The notes under the pieces: generated by a model
Database searches by the model: none
What the model was told of the DNA's origin: nothing
Seen by the model: the letters and a program-made list of their open reading frames with translations, nothing else
Shown: one piece after another, positions 53,569 through 64,000 of the stretch
Layout of the letters: each line of letters starts with the position of its first letter
How positions within the stretch are numbered: position 1 is the stretch's first letter
Source: Cyanobacteria bacterium FACHB-502
Lineage (GTDB): Bacteria > Cyanobacteriota > Cyanobacteriia > Elainellales > Elainellaceae
NCBI GenBank assembly: GCA_014695325.1
Contig: JACJNZ010000092.1
Coordinates: 186,001-250,000 of the forward strand
Direction of reading: 5' to 3'
Length of the DNA stretch: 64,000 nt
Translations under genes and position numbers: made by a program

Positions 53569-55248
53569 AGGAGTCGTAGACGGGGCGGCATCAGCAACAC
53601 TGCGATTCTCGATCGTTCTTACCGTAACGACTTGTGGAGGCGTTGCGTCAGGCGGATAAATAAATTGCAGCTCAACTTGTCGCCTTGCCCCGCGTGGCAC
53701 TGTCATTCGGATGAGTGGCTGCCCTTCCTGTCCGCGTCGCTGCACAAGGTGCATATAGCGAGTCTGGGGAATGCCAAAGTCGTTAATGAAGCGAATCCGC
53801 ACCGTCCCCCGGAAAAAGATCTGATCATAGGGCGGATTGCGGAACCGTAACCCATCGCGCTGTCGCTCGTCCTGCATCGGAGTTTGCATCATCACGGCAA
53901 CTTGCTGTGTCGTGTCGGTATTGTTTTGCAGCGGCAGCGTCACGTTGTACTGCACGCCATAGTTGCCATGGGCCCGATAAGCCGTGTCCGGGTAGCGTAC
54001 CAGCATCGGGGCACTTTGAATCTGCCCTGTGCCAAACGTATTGCGATCGACCGTGCTGAGGACATAGGAAAAAGCCCGTCCCGGCTGCGGAATGCTGAGA
54101 TAGTCTACCGAGGAGTTATCAGTCGCTGTTGCAGTCCACTGCGTCCCCTGCGAAACACCTGCCACTCGGCCGTAGAAGAATCGTGTAAACGATCGGCTAT
54201 TGGGCGGCGTCGGAATTCGATCACGCGGACCCGCAAACGTTCCGTTCCTCAGCAAATTTTCCCATTCCACCTGAGTCGGAACTCGTTCTACCCCTCTTGT
54301 AATTTGGGGTGCGTACATCGCAAGGCTGGCGACATAAACAGGTCCATTGCTGTTTAACTGCATCAGAATCGTTCGACCATTGCTAGGGAGCGGACGATTA
54401 TCTCGCACAGGCGGACGACTGACCGCGGCCGCGTTGTTTGTGCTGATACCGGTTGCCAGCGGACGCGCTACCGGATTGCCTTCTGGATCGGTCTGCGCTT
54501 CTTCGGATGCAGCGGGAGGGGCGGGTAAGCCGGGAATAATGTAGCCAGGGGGCAGTGTGCCGTTGGTTGCCACGGTTAATCGCCGCAGCGGAATCGGCAC
54601 GTTTGCCAGAAGATAGGTTCCTCCAGGCGGAATGGTAATTTGAGTGGGCCAGTGCGTCTGTCTCTGCCCTCGCAGCACGTCGTTGGTGGTGCGGCTACCT
54701 GGTCCTGCAAAGACGGTTCCCATCGGGTTCGCCACATAAGCGGGCAAGTCGAGGAAAGGAGCCTCCTGACTCAGGTAGCTAGCTCCCTGCCCAATCTCAA
54801 TTTTGACGGGCTGCCTGCTGGGATTGGCGATCAGAATTCCCACATAAAGGGTTCGCACGTCGTCAGGCGTGGTGCCCCTGGCAATGTGATGGGCAAAGAT
54901 ATCAAATCGCCCCTGAAATGGATAGTTCAGGTGGGCGGCTGGACTTCTCATCCCCGTGGGAGAAAAGGTCGAAAGCAAAATCCCCTCAGTTTGAATCAGC
55001 TCTGGACTATTGCTGTTAAATACAGGGGTGTCATCAAGCTGCCCTGGAAGTGGACGGACTTCCTGCCCCTGCACAATCTCGATCGGACCTTCGATCGGAC
55101 GAGGATTCAGCGGCAGCTGGGGAATGGTTGGAGGCGGTTGAATGGGGGCGGCAGGGGATCTTCTAATTTCAGTGGGGGGAATAACAGGAACCCCAGGACG
55201 AGGGGCAATAATTTGCGCGAGGGAAAGAGCGGAGAGGACTGTTAGCAT
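53566..55248 (-). CDS. DUF3370 family exported protein
   Basis: 560 residues from the ATG at 55246-55248 (a GTG at 55299 would give a longer hydrophobic start and cannot be excluded). N-terminal signal-like MLTVLSALSLAQ, a Pro-rich linker, and the cyanobacterial DUF3370 domain with HLNYPFQGRFDIFAHHIAR, PPGGTYLLANVPIPLR and a C-terminal RRQVELQFIYPPDATPPQVV. Found widely in cyanobacteria and predicted to be at the cell surface. Function unknown. No operon partner. Confidence 0.87.
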   Translation of the reverse strand: MLTVLSALSLAQIIAPRPGVPVIPPTEIRRSPAAPIQPPPTIPQLPLNPRPIEGPIEIVQGQEVRPLPGQLDDTPVFNSNSPELIQTEGILLSTFSPTGMRSPAAHLNYPFQGRFDIFAHHIARGTTPDDVRTLYVGILIANPSRQPVKIEIGQGASYLSQEAPFLDLPAYVANPMGTVFAGPGSRTTNDVLRGQRQTHWPTQITIPPGGTYLLANVPIPLRRLTVATNGTLPPGYIIPGLPAPPAASEEAQTDPEGNPVARPLATGISTNNAAAVSRPPVRDNRPLPSNGRTILMQLNSNGPVYVASLAMYAPQITRGVERVPTQVEWENLLRNGTFAGPRDRIPTPPNSRSFTRFFYGRVAGVSQGTQWTATATDNSSVDYLSIPQPGRAFSYVLSTVDRNTFGTGQIQSAPMLVRYPDTAYRAHGNYGVQYNVTLPLQNNTDTTQQVAVMMQTPMQDERQRDGLRFRNPPYDQIFFRGTVRIRFINDFGIPQTRYMHLVQRRGQEGQPLIRMTVPRGARRQVELQFIYPPDATPPQVVTVRTIENRSVADAAPSTTP

Positions 55249-55299
55249 GAGCGAACCGAACAGATGCCGATAGCAACAAACCAAAAAGCAAGGATACAC

Positions 55300-56082
55300 A
55301 AACCAGTCATTGCCTGGTCAACATCCTTTATCAGGCGTTAATGTGCCCTTTTTGGAGCAATATAATTCAGTAAAAAATTCTGTTATCTCGTTCTTGTAAT
55401 CTCTTAAGGAGAAGCAGTAAAGACAGGACTGCACACCAACTCAATCAGGAACACTGGCTGAACCGCAGGAAAAAACAGACAGATGCGATCGTTCCAGACT
55501 GCAAATCTGCCAGATTGAAGAATTTTAGAAACAATGCTTCTCACCATATCATCAAGTGCATCATTACTCTGCTGGAGAAGTTAAGGCTCTACCTGGAGCA
55601 GTGAAGGGGTGCGCGATCGAATCGGCATCCAAAAACTAGGAGAAACAGCCAAAAATCATCAAGGCATATTCCTCTGCTTCATAAAATCCTGGATCGATGA
55701 CCAACCACAAGCCAATGCTCAGCCCAGAGTGACTGGCAAAAGACCCTACTGAGACTATAAAAGTTTTTCCAGGGTTGCCCCTGCTTATCCGCAAGCTTTA
55801 CAAAATCTTTGTAGTGGAAAACCAGTCATTCGAAAAAGCTTTATCCAAAACCGCGCAGAAAAGAGTTGCAAAAATGCAGCAGGTTGTTTAAGATTGGAAA
55901 TCGTGCGATACAGACTGTTTTCAAGTCTTGCTTTCCTGATATTGCGGGTCTTCCTGCGATTGATGAAACGGTGATCGCACGTGACTTTACGAATGCAGAG
56001 TTTCAAATCAAGTCTTTAATCGACTTTGATTCGGCATTTAGGCTCTGATCAAGATTTGAACGTAAGCCTTGAAAAGGCTCCT
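55300..56082. other. Long intergenic region before tRNA-Gly
   Basis: 780 bp without a convincing gene. A short plus-strand frame ends at 56048 and reads like protein (FPDIAGLPAIDETVIARDF), but has no ribosome-binding site or family and overlaps an equally long minus frame. CTGCT/AGCAG stem-loops occur near 55570-55605. A non-coding RNA or gene relic is possible, but I cannot support one. Confidence 0.35.
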
Positions 56083-56153
56083 GCGGGCATAGTTTAGTGG
56101 TAAAACCATAGCCTTCCAAGCTATTGATCCGGGTTCGATTCCCGGTGCCCGCT
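56083..56153 (+). tRNA. tRNA-Gly (anticodon TCC)
   Basis: 71-nt cloverleaf. Acceptor arms GCGGGCA and TGCCCGC pair perfectly, the anticodon loop CTTCCAA carries TCC, and the T arm GGGTTCGATTCCC is canonical. CCA is not encoded. It lies 228 bp upstream of glyS, which encodes a subunit of the enzyme that charges it, on the same strand. Confidence 0.97.
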
Positions 56154-56381
56154 TCTAAAAGTTCAGGTTAGGGTTGATTCAAGTCAAATTTGGATCGATC
56201 GCTTCAATCTCAGGTCAATATCAAAAGATTGCTTTGCCCACTTCTGCCCTGGGGCGATCGGGGCTATTTTACTTTGCTCTGCCGAATTACTGCGCTACGG
56301 CAAGGTTCAAGTGGACAGAGCAGGTTAAACTAGAAAAATTGGCTTTTAGGCTGACCGTGTCTGTTTGGGCGAGTGGGAGCT

Positions 56382-58541
56382 ATGACATCGTTTTTGTTGG
56401 AAGTTGGAACCGAGGAATTACCCGCTAGTTTTGTGAACGACGCGCTGACTCAGTGGCGATCGATCGTTCCCGCAAGCCTGACGGAAGTGTTTTTGGGGTT
56501 CGATGCCGTTGAAGTTTACGCGACACCGCGCCGTTTGGCGGTTCTGGTGAAAGGACTGCCCGCCCAGCAACCCGACCGCGAAGAAGAAATTAAGGGTCCG
56601 GCGGCTCAGGTAGCTTTTAAAGACGGCAAGCCCACCAAGGCGGCTGAGGGATTTGCGCGATCGCGGGGGGTGGATCTGTCTGCACTAGAAATTCGATCGA
56701 CCGACAAAGGCGAGTTTGTGTTTGTGCAGCAAAAGATCGCGGGTCGTCCAACCGCCGAGGTGCTGACCGAACTCGTGCCGCAATGGATTTCTGGGTTAGA
56801 AGGCAAGCGGTTTATGCGCTGGGGCGATGGCGATTTGCGCTTTCCTCGTCCAATTCGCTGGCTGGTTGCCTTGTTGAACGATGCCGTTTTGCCGCTTACG
56901 CTCGTAAATGGCTCCGAAACTTACACAAGCGATCGAATTTCTCAGGGGCATCGGGTGCTGCATCCTGAGCCCATTAGCCTTAGTCAGGCAGAATCGTATG
57001 TGTCTAGCTTGCGAGATGCTTTTGTCGAGGTAGACTCGACGCAGCGTGAAATCAAAATTCAGGATCAGGCACAGGCGGTGGCTCAGTCCGTGGGAGGGTA
57101 TGCCTCGATCGATCCAGGTCTGCTGGAAGAAGTGCGCGATCTGGTGGAGTATCCCACTGCAGTGGTCGGCAAATTTGACGCAGCATTTCTAGAGCTTCCG
57201 GCAGAAGTTATCGTAACCGAGATGGAAAGCCATCAGCGATATTTCCCGGTGCTGAAGTCTGAGGAATCGTCTGATTTGCTGCCCTACTTTATTACGATTT
57301 CCAATGGCGACCCGCAAAAAGCAGATATTATCGCTGCCGGAAATGGGCGCGTGATTCGGGCAAGGCTCTCGGACGGCAAATATTTCTTTGATGTCGATCG
57401 CAAACAGCCTCTAGAAGCCTATCTGCCCCGGTTAGAAACCGTCACTTTTCAGGAACAGCTTGGTTCGGTGCGCCAGAAGGTCGATCGAATTGTGCAAATT
57501 GCCGCTGCCATTGCCGATCAGCTTGGAGTGAGCGAATCCGATCGGGCGAGTGTTCAACGGGCTGCCCTGCTGTGCAAAGCTGATCTGGTGACGCAAATGG
57601 TGGGTGAGTTCCCTGAATTGCAGGGGGTGATGGGCGAAAAATATGCCTTGGTCAGCGGAGAGCCGATTGCTGTTGCGAAGGCAATTTACGAGCATTACCT
57701 GCCGCGCAGTGCAGCCGATCGCCTGCCGATATCGCTGCTGGGTCAAGTCGTGGGGCTGGCAGACCGAATGGATACGCTGGTAAGCATTTTTAGCATCGGG
57801 CAAATTCCAACAGGTTCTGCTGATCCATTTGCGTTGCGGCGGGCTGCCACCGCGATCGTAAATATTATCTGGGCGGCAAACCTATCGATCGATCTCGATC
57901 GCCTGATTGGGCAGGTCATCCATCTCCTCAAAACCGCTCTGCCTAAAGGCATTGACCAGGCAGACAGCCTGCAAATTCAGCTCCGCAATTTCTTCTTACA
58001 GCGCATCCGCACTCTGTTAGAGGACGATCGCGCCATCGACTATGACCTGATTAATGCTGTGCTGGGCGAAAACGACCCCGAATATACCGACCGTGCCCTG
58101 CATGATTTGCTGGATTTACGCGATCGAGCGCAGTTCCTTCAGACGATTCGCCGAAACGGAATGCTCGATAAAATCTACGAAACGGTCAATCGGGCTTCTC
58201 GGCTGGCAGCGCAGGGCAACCTGGATACGCAGCAGCTCGATCCGCAATTGGTCATTCAGCCGGGGTTATTTCAGCAGCCTTCTGAGCAGGCATTCTACGA
58301 CGCGCTGATGCAACTCTTGCCACAAACGACTGCTGCCCGTGATCGCCGCGATTATCAAAAGCTGGTGGAGGCTCTCGGTCAGAGTGCGCCTGTAGTCAGC
58401 AATTTCTTTGACGGTTCGCAGAGCGTGCTGGTGATGGACGAAAATCTCGACATTCGCAAAAACCGTTTGAATCTGCTGGGGCTGCTGCGAAACCATGCCC
58501 GCGTTCTGGCAGATTTTGGAGCGATTGTGAAAGCAGGCTAA
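56382..58541 (+). CDS. glyS: Glycyl-tRNA synthetase beta subunit
   Basis: Beta chain of the bacterial alpha2-beta2 glycyl-tRNA synthetase. 719 residues from the ATG at 56382 with GGGAG just before it. [18 protein letters not shown] is the family N-terminus; further on are [16 protein letters not shown]-less [10 protein letters not shown] and [17 protein letters not shown] (HD-like region), and a C-terminal anticodon-binding-like domain with [19 protein letters not shown]. Length fits bacterial GlyS. The alpha subunit gene glyQ is not in the window. Confidence 0.96.
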   Translation: MTSFLLEVGTEELPASFVNDALTQWRSIVPASLTEVFLGFDAVEVYATPRRLAVLVKGLPAQQPDREEEIKGPAAQVAFKDGKPTKAAEGFARSRGVDLSALEIRSTDKGEFVFVQQKIAGRPTAEVLTELVPQWISGLEGKRFMRWGDGDLRFPRPIRWLVALLNDAVLPLTLVNGSETYTSDRISQGHRVLHPEPISLSQAESYVSSLRDAFVEVDSTQREIKIQDQAQAVAQSVGGYASIDPGLLEEVRDLVEYPTAVVGKFDAAFLELPAEVIVTEMESHQRYFPVLKSEESSDLLPYFITISNGDPQKADIIAAGNGRVIRARLSDGKYFFDVDRKQPLEAYLPRLETVTFQEQLGSVRQKVDRIVQIAAAIADQLGVSESDRASVQRAALLCKADLVTQMVGEFPELQGVMGEKYALVSGEPIAVAKAIYEHYLPRSAADRLPISLLGQVVGLADRMDTLVSIFSIGQIPTGSADPFALRRAATAIVNIIWAANLSIDLDRLIGQVIHLLKTALPKGIDQADSLQIQLRNFFLQRIRTLLEDDRAIDYDLINAVLGENDPEYTDRALHDLLDLRDRAQFLQTIRRNGMLDKIYETVNRASRLAAQGNLDTQQLDPQLVIQPGLFQQPSEQAFYDALMQLLPQTTAARDRRDYQKLVEALGQSAPVVSNFFDGSQSVLVMDENLDIRKNRLNLLGLLRNHARVLADFGAIVKAG

Positions 58542-58689
58542 AGGCTAAAACTGCGAGCGGGTACGGGTTTTACGGTACGGTCAGCGATTGACTAAAGCAG
58601 CACAAGTGACACACCTCCGTCACAAAATTTGTTCATAATAAAAGAACATTGCTTGCGATCGTCTTTTGCTCCGGTCGCTCCATCCCACT

Positions 58690-59199
58690 ATGGTTTCAAC
58701 CCGTTCCCTGAATCACGCTGGGTTTGCTGTTTCGCTGCTGGCAGCCACCCTCTTTGGAAGTTTGTTTGCAAATCCGGCTGATCACGCCGCCCATGCTACC
58801 CAACCTGTGCTTCTCACGTCTGCCGAGGTTCGCTTGAATCGTGCGGGAGAACCCGTCGGGGTGAATCGAGAAGCTGTCCTCGCGCTGGCTTTGGCTGGAA
58901 GCATTGCCACAGGCGTGGGCCTAAGTGCCATTCACCGACAGATGCACCCCAACTGGGCAGAAGAGCATCTAGAGCCGCGTAGCCGGAGAAATCGTGGGGC
59001 TGTGAATTATTCTTCGGGCACCCAGTTTCACACTGCCAGTCCCCGGCTTCAGCAAAGGCTGGTTCGCCTGCTGCATGACGATCGCGCTGCGGCCTCCCGG
59101 CTCGTGGCTCAGGCACAGATTCGCTATCCTGGTCAATCTCCAAACTGGTACGTTGAAAAAGTGATTTATGACCTGGAGCGCGATCGGGGCCGAGTGTAA
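58690..59199 (+). CDS. Exported hypothetical protein
   Basis: 169 residues from the ATG at 58690. N-terminal signal-like segment (FAVSLLAATLFGSLFANPA), a second hydrophobic stretch at about 60-80 (AVLALALAGSIATGVGLSA), then a hydrophilic domain with RLVRLLHDDRAAASRLV and YPGQSPNWYVEKVIYDLERD, a pattern seen in cyanobacterial proteins of unknown role. It ends 2 bp before the convergent PBP gene. Confidence 0.7.
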   Translation: MVSTRSLNHAGFAVSLLAATLFGSLFANPADHAAHATQPVLLTSAEVRLNRAGEPVGVNREAVLALALAGSIATGVGLSAIHRQMHPNWAEEHLEPRSRRNRGAVNYSSGTQFHTASPRLQQRLVRLLHDDRAAASRLVAQAQIRYPGQSPNWYVEKVIYDLERDRGRV

Positions 59200-59201
59200 G
59201 C

Positions 59202-61151
59202 CTACTGTGGACGAGTAAAGTTTGACATCGGCTTGAAGGTCTCGACAGGTACGCCTTCTAAAGCTCGGTTCATGAAATTGCGCCAGACCGGAGCCACCAG
59301 CGTTCCACCAGTTGCGCCAATCCCGATCGGGGTATAGTCATCGTTTCCGACCCAGATTGCCGTAGAGAGCTGAGGCACATAGCCCGCAAACCAGATGTCG
59401 CGCTCAGAGGAGGTGGTTCCTGTCTTGCCTGCTGCCGGGCGACCAATCCGAGCAGAGGTTGCCGTTCCGCTGCTGATCACGCTTTGCATCACGTCATTCA
59501 GCGCAGCAGTTGCCCAGGGGTCTAGCACAAGCTGAGGCTTGGGTGTGTTGTCAAGCAAGACTGCGCCCTGACTGTCGGTTACTTGAACGATCGTCGTTGT
59601 GGGAGATTGCCAGCCGCCGCTTGCAAACGTGGCATAAGCCCCTGCCATTTCGAGCGGAGTCAGATCGACCGAACCGAGCGGCAGCGATGTTACCGGATCC
59701 ATCGGACTCTTGATTCCCAGCGTACGGCAAATCTCAATTACACGGTTAATCCCTACTGACTGACCCAGACGAATGGCGGGAATGTTACGCGAAACGGCGA
59801 GTGCCTGCCGAATCGAGATTGGTCCGTAGAAACTGCCGTCATAGTTTTGTGGTGAGTAGTAGCCATCGCCATCAGGATAGCTGACAGGCGTATCAGAAAT
59901 TGTGGAATTGGGGTCGTATTGTCCGGCTGCAAAGGCAGCGTAGTAAACAAACGGCTTAAAGGCTGATCCGGGCTGACGGAGTGCCTGGGTGGCGCGGTTG
60001 AACTGGCTCTTGCTGTAGTCTATGCCGCCCACCATTGCTTTCACATAGTGGGTTCGCGGATCGACAGCAACCAGTGACATCTGATCGGCATAAACGCCTT
60101 GTCCCTGAATCGAAGCCATGCCCTGGCGCACGGTTTCCTCAGCGATGCGCTGAAGGTTCATGTCCACTGTGGTTTGAATCCGCATTCCGCCTTTAAGGAC
60201 GGCATCTTTGCCAAAGCGATCGCTGAGTTCCTGCCCCACCGCATCGGTGATATAGGGAGCCTGACTGCCGCGAAATGCCGTAATTTGTCCGAGCTTAATT
60301 TGTTCTGCCTGCGCTGCCTTCATTTCTGCAGCGGTAATCCAGCCCAAGCCGCGCATTCGGTTTAGTACTGTTGCCTGCCGCTGCTTGGCAAGCTGCAAAT
60401 CAACAAACGGGCTGTAGTCTTCGGGAGCCTGGATCAGCCCTGCCATCATTGCAGACTCTCCCAGGGTCAGCTCTGAGGCATGTTTGTTGAAATAGCTCAT
60501 TGCTGCCGTTTCAACCCCATAGTTGTTGTGCCCCCAGTAAACCTGATTCAGATACATTTCGAGAATCTGGTCTTTGGTAAACACCTGCTCTAGCCGTAAA
60601 GCCAGCACTGCTTCTGCCACCTTGCGGTTGATCGTGCGGCGCGGATCGAGGAAGAGGTTTTTTACAAGCTGCATGGTGACGGTGGAGCCGCCTTCCACGG
60701 TTCGCCCTTCTTCCAGGTTGGCGAGAAAGGCACGGGCAACGCTGGGGGGATTAATGCCATGATGCGAGAAGTAATAGCTGTCTTCGATCGCCAGCACAGC
60801 CCGCTTCAGTTGGGGGGAAATTTTATCCAGGTCAACGACTTCCCGGTTGGCTTCGCCGTGCAGACTGGCAAGTAGCCCCCCCTTCATGTCGTAGATATAG
60901 CTGGTTTCAGAAGGCACATAGTTCCGCAGGACGCGTACATCTGGCAGGTTGCGAAAGCTCAACGCCAGCCCGACCAGTCCTCCCGCCACGACCGAACTGG
61001 AGAGCATCGTGAGCGCCAGCAGTGTCCCTGCACTGACTTGAGCAACTCCCTGAAGGTATTGCAGGACAGGAGAAGACTTGCCTGCTCGATGGGGCTTCTT
61101 CGCGCTTTTTCGCGGATTGACCGGGTTCGGTTTAGCGGTGTTGGAAGACAC
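59202..61151 (-). CDS. Class A penicillin-binding protein (PBP1A type)
   Basis: Bifunctional peptidoglycan glycosyltransferase/transpeptidase, 649 residues. Start GTG at 61149-61151; short cytoplasmic tail, membrane helix at about 35-65, GT51 domain with IEDSYYFSHHG (catalytic Glu) and GGSTVTMQLVKNLF, and a transpeptidase domain with Ser396 (PGSAFKPF), SRN (AVSRNIPA) and KTGTT. All catalytic motifs are intact. C-terminus short, without extra domains. Acts at the cytoplasmic membrane in cell-wall synthesis. Confidence 0.95.
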   Translation of the reverse strand: MSSNTAKPNPVNPRKSAKKPHRAGKSSPVLQYLQGVAQVSAGTLLALTMLSSSVVAGGLVGLALSFRNLPDVRVLRNYVPSETSYIYDMKGGLLASLHGEANREVVDLDKISPQLKRAVLAIEDSYYFSHHGINPPSVARAFLANLEEGRTVEGGSTVTMQLVKNLFLDPRRTINRKVAEAVLALRLEQVFTKDQILEMYLNQVYWGHNNYGVETAAMSYFNKHASELTLGESAMMAGLIQAPEDYSPFVDLQLAKQRQATVLNRMRGLGWITAAEMKAAQAEQIKLGQITAFRGSQAPYITDAVGQELSDRFGKDAVLKGGMRIQTTVDMNLQRIAEETVRQGMASIQGQGVYADQMSLVAVDPRTHYVKAMVGGIDYSKSQFNRATQALRQPGSAFKPFVYYAAFAAGQYDPNSTISDTPVSYPDGDGYYSPQNYDGSFYGPISIRQALAVSRNIPAIRLGQSVGINRVIEICRTLGIKSPMDPVTSLPLGSVDLTPLEMAGAYATFASGGWQSPTTTIVQVTDSQGAVLLDNTPKPQLVLDPWATAALNDVMQSVISSGTATSARIGRPAAGKTGTTSSERDIWFAGYVPQLSTAIWVGNDDYTPIGIGATGGTLVAPVWRNFMNRALEGVPVETFKPMSNFTRPQ

Positions 61152-61322
61152 AGTCGTGTTATTTCCCTAGAATTTTGCAATTATAGTAGTCTGGTTGCCC
61201 ATTTATAGCGTAGCGAGTGACCCTTCTGGCAGAGGCTAATGCTGGAAGTGTAACCAATCTTGTTTTATCTTGACCACGTCTTTCTTCCTGGAAGACTCTG
61301 TTTTCGTTAAATCTTGCCGCCT

Positions 61323-62555
61323 ATGCCTGCTGAACACTCGATCGACTCCTCCAAATCCTCTTTTTCCTGGCTCTGGCGCGGCACAAGCGAAGTTTTCCCC
61401 AATCAGCCAGACTCCACCGATCCGAACGAAAATATTACCCAGCGCATTCTGCAAGCCGATCGCCCCTTACGAATCAAATTTGGCATCGACCCGACGGGCA
61501 GCGATATCCATTTGGGGCATAGTATTGTCTTCCGCAAATTGCGATCGTTTCAGGATGCCGGACACAAAGCCGTTTTGATTATCGGCGATTTTACTGCCCG
61601 GATTGGCGATCCGACGGGAAAATCGGAAGTCCGTAAGCAGCTTACGGCGGAACAGGTAGCTCAAAACGCCCAGACCTACCTCGACCAAGTGCGCCCCATT
61701 CTCGACTTTAGCCTGGAAAAGCTGGAAATTCGCTATAACTCCGAGTGGCTGTCCAAACTGCATTTGGACAAGATTCAGGATTTGCTGGCAACGATGACGG
61801 TAGGACAAATGCTGGCAAAAGAAGGCTTCGCCGAACGCTACGAAAAACAGACGCCGATCTACCTGCACGAGTTTCTCTATCCGCTGATGCAGGGATACGA
61901 CTCGGTGGCAGTCGAAGCAGACGTGGAGCTGGGCGGAACCGATCAGAAATTTAACCTGGCGGTTGGGCGCGATTTGCAGCGTCATTTTGGGCAGCGTCCT
62001 CAGTTCGGTCTGCTGATGCCGATTTTGATTGGTATAGACGGGGTGCAGAAAATGTCGAAATCCCTGGGCAACTATGTGGGCTTGAACGAGTCGGCGCAGG
62101 AGATGTACAACAAGCTGCAAAAGGTTGCCGATAGTCAGCTCACGAACTACTACGAGCTGCTGACGAACTTGCCGCTGGATCAGCTTCCCGAACAGCCTCG
62201 CGATCGCCAGATTAACCTTGCTCTGGAAGTCGTGACCCAATACCATGGAGCGGAAGCTGCCCAGAACGCACAACAGGCGGCGAGTGCGGTTGCGGGCGGA
62301 AACGTTGCTGAAGCGGCGAATGCAGAGGAATTTTCGATCGCCTTGATGCAGTTTCCGGTCAAGCTGTTTTACCTGCTCAGTGCAACTAAACTCTGCAGCA
62401 GCAGCTCTGAAGCCCGCCGCCAGATTCAGGGCAAAGCAGTCAAGCTCGACGGACAGCCGATCGACAATGTGGATCTGACCTTCAACCAGCCGGAGGAACT
62501 GAACGGTAAGATTTTGCAGGTCGGCAAGCGCAAGTTTGTTCGTCTGGTCGCTTAG
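61323..62555 (+). CDS. tyrS: Tyrosyl-tRNA synthetase
   Basis: Class I synthetase, 410 residues from the ATG at 61323. [18 protein letters not shown] holds the HIGH-type motif, [14 protein letters not shown] the KMSKS motif, and a C-terminal S4 RNA-binding domain spans about 345-408 ([18 protein letters not shown]). Length fits bacterial TyrRS. It precedes pyrF by 11 bp and may be co-transcribed. A long antisense frame here is a shadow. Confidence 0.96.
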   Translation: MPAEHSIDSSKSSFSWLWRGTSEVFPNQPDSTDPNENITQRILQADRPLRIKFGIDPTGSDIHLGHSIVFRKLRSFQDAGHKAVLIIGDFTARIGDPTGKSEVRKQLTAEQVAQNAQTYLDQVRPILDFSLEKLEIRYNSEWLSKLHLDKIQDLLATMTVGQMLAKEGFAERYEKQTPIYLHEFLYPLMQGYDSVAVEADVELGGTDQKFNLAVGRDLQRHFGQRPQFGLLMPILIGIDGVQKMSKSLGNYVGLNESAQEMYNKLQKVADSQLTNYYELLTNLPLDQLPEQPRDRQINLALEVVTQYHGAEAAQNAQQAASAVAGGNVAEAANAEEFSIALMQFPVKLFYLLSATKLCSSSSEARRQIQGKAVKLDGQPIDNVDLTFNQPEELNGKILQVGKRKFVRLVA

Positions 62556-62566
62556 GGTCTGCCGCA

Positions 62567-63286
62567 ATGCTTCATCTGTCTCCTGCCGATCGCATTATTG
62601 TTCCCCTGGATGTGCCCACCGAGAAAGAGGCTCTGGCTTTGGTCGATCGCCTGCCAAAGGTCACCTTCTGGAAAGTGGGTTTGGAACTGTTTGTCAGCAC
62701 GGGCGGTACAGTGCTCCAGCAGCTCAAGGCTCGACAAAAGCGCATCTTCTTGGATTTGAAGTTTCACGATATTCCAAACACGATGGCAGGAGCCTGTCGA
62801 TCGGCTGCTCAATATGGCGTTGATTTGCTCACGGTTCATGCTGCTGCCGGGGAAATTGCCCTCCAGAAGGCACAACAAGCCGCGATCGCGGGAGCCGAAG
62901 CTGCTGGGTGTTCGCCGCCAAATCTGATCGCGATTACGCTGCTGACCAGCATTACGCCACGGGCACTGGCATTCGAGCTAAAGATCCCGCTGGAGCTAAA
63001 CGACTACGCGCTTCAGATGGCATTACTGGCAAAGGAAAGCGGTCTGGCGGGGGCAGTGTGTTCGCCCCAGGAGGCAAGCCAACTTCGATCGGTTTGCGGC
63101 GAAGACTTTCTGCTGGTGACCCCGGGCGTTCGTCCGACTTGGGCAGAAGCCGGGGATCAAAAACGCTCGCTCACCCCCTCAGAGGCACTGAAAGCAGGAG
63201 CAAATTATCTAGTGATTGGTCGTCCGATTACGGCTGCCGATGATCCCGTTGCTGCTTTTGCGCGGATCTGCGAGGAATTGGGCTGA
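62567..63286 (+). CDS. pyrF: Orotidine 5'-phosphate decarboxylase
   Basis: Last step of UMP synthesis. 239 residues, usual length. [15 protein letters not shown] opens the barrel, [13 protein letters not shown] carries the catalytic D-x-K-x-x-D, and [17 protein letters not shown] with YLVIGRPI form the phosphate-binding loops. All key residues are present. Confidence 0.96.
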   Translation: MLHLSPADRIIVPLDVPTEKEALALVDRLPKVTFWKVGLELFVSTGGTVLQQLKARQKRIFLDLKFHDIPNTMAGACRSAAQYGVDLLTVHAAAGEIALQKAQQAAIAGAEAAGCSPPNLIAITLLTSITPRALAFELKIPLELNDYALQMALLAKESGLAGAVCSPQEASQLRSVCGEDFLLVTPGVRPTWAEAGDQKRSLTPSEALKAGANYLVIGRPITAADDPVAAFARICEELG

Positions 63287-63299
63287 ATTGATCAAGGAA

Positions 63300-63947
63300 A
63301 TGAACGCAGACAACCGAATGCTGAAGCGATCGGGCTGGATTACTAAAGTGGTAGGGGCGCTCGTGGGTTTGAGCAATGGAGTGCTTCAGTCCCCGATCGC
63401 GCTGGCTGCATCACGTCCACTTATGGCGATCGATCAAAGTGACGTGAGCGAAAGAATTGCAGCTTCCAGTTATATTCGTCCTCGTGCTACCTGCCCTACC
63501 CGCTTATCAGAACTCATTTCCCCAATGCTGCGGGATTTGCCCGGCTATGCCAATCGTGTCAGTCAACGGGCTGCCCTATCAGACGATCCAGCGGATAGTG
63601 CGACCTATGTGCTGCTTGCGGGTCGCGCTGAGTATGAGCCGTTGACTCAGGGACCGGGAGAATATTTGCCCGCGACCGAGAGCGACCTGCCACAGGTATT
63701 TTTCACGACGCTAGAACGACTGTACATTCACGATCGCCCCGTCAACCTGCAAGTCTTCCACTGGCTATTTCTCACGCAGACGCGGGTGGGCTGGCGATTA
63801 GTTCTAATGCAGTCTGCGATTGGTCATGCGCCTGATCCGGTAAACCCCGAACCTCCTACGCCGCCTCAAGATAGCAGTCAGGGGGTGATTGCTCAGGCAA
63901 TTCGGCTATGGTTGAGGGATTGTGAAGCCGGAAGCGTTTATCCCTAG
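63300..63947 (+). CDS. Exported conserved cyanobacterial hypothetical protein
   Basis: 215 residues from the ATG at 63300 (AAGGAA immediately before it; an ATG at 63318 is also possible). A signal-peptide-like region runs MLKRSGWITKVVGALVGLS to about LAASRP. The mature part has CPTRLSELISPMLRDLPGY and VFHWLFLTQTRVGWRLVLM with a Pro-rich loop near the end. I do not recognise a function. It begins 13 bp after pyrF and may be in the same transcript. The last 53 bases of the window hold nothing recognisable. Confidence 0.75.
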   Translation: MNADNRMLKRSGWITKVVGALVGLSNGVLQSPIALAASRPLMAIDQSDVSERIAASSYIRPRATCPTRLSELISPMLRDLPGYANRVSQRAALSDDPADSATYVLLAGRAEYEPLTQGPGEYLPATESDLPQVFFTTLERLYIHDRPVNLQVFHWLFLTQTRVGWRLVLMQSAIGHAPDPVNPEPPTPPQDSSQGVIAQAIRLWLRDCEAGSVYP

Positions 63948-64000
63948 AAGGGAGTATTGAATCAGCGACAAAGCAAACCCCGATCGCGTTAGTGTGGCTT

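Noticed and set aside
61467-62567. Minus-strand open frame of 366 codons opposite tyrS
   Set aside because: It is the mirror of tyrS; the product has no family resemblance, while tyrS has all synthetase motifs.

Overview
The window is cyanobacterial chromosome. The evidence is the abundance of CGATCG/GCGATCGC words, families found essentially only in cyanobacteria (DUF3038, DUF4335, DUF3370, DUF6464, the ferredoxin-thioredoxin reductase variable chain), a PatA-type phototaxis regulator and a chemoreceptor with a cyanobacteriochrome-like GAF domain. No heterocyst genes are visible. A filamentous Leptolyngbya-like organism fits, but the genus is a guess.

Layout. 1-2.1 kb: the 5' part of gltX, a tRNA-Asp with a clear promoter, and a decayed RTX-repeat gene. 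2.7-17 kb: an exopolysaccharide locus of Wzx/Wzy type. It has a Wza-like outer-membrane export protein on the minus strand, then on the plus strand a split Alg14/Alg13-type glycosyltransferase, a Wzc-like chain-length regulator/BY-kinase, a Wzy/ligase-like polymerase, three GT4 glycosyltransferases, a Wzx flippase, an acyltransferase and a rhamnosyltransferase-like protein. 17-28 kb: a signalling block with two response regulators, two very large multi-sensor histidine kinases, a receiver-domain relic, an XRE regulator and a MocR regulator. 29-39.4 kb: a complete pix/pil-type phototaxis operon (PatA-type regulator, CheY, CheW, four-GAF chemoreceptor, hybrid CheA, second CheW). 39.4-43.2 kb: a MocR regulator divergent from GNAT, FMN-binding (PPOX-like) and DMT-exporter genes, with paired operator-like half-sites between. 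43.3-46.4 kb: a cytochrome P450 and an FAD-dependent monooxygenase-like gene. 47-64 kb: mostly housekeeping and conserved cyanobacterial genes (fmt, OmpA-like, DUF4335/DUF3038, ftrV, DUF3370, tRNA-Gly, glyS, PBP1-type transpeptidase, tyrS, pyrF).

How the parts may work together. The exopolysaccharide genes make and export a polymer. The pix operon would steer type IV pilus motility, which in cyanobacteria depends on secreted polysaccharide. The most unusual observation is an approximately 50-nt element found four times: directly upstream of two exopolysaccharide glycosyltransferase genes and of pixH, and in reverse orientation between pixJ and pixL. All four copies can form the same 5-bp helix with compensating base changes, so the element may be a structured RNA or a dispersed palindromic repeat tying polysaccharide and phototaxis genes together. 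A second unexplained pattern is that many intergenic regions contain a short (10-24 bp) sequence duplicated in tandem two or three times. All comparisons were made by eye; no database search was possible.
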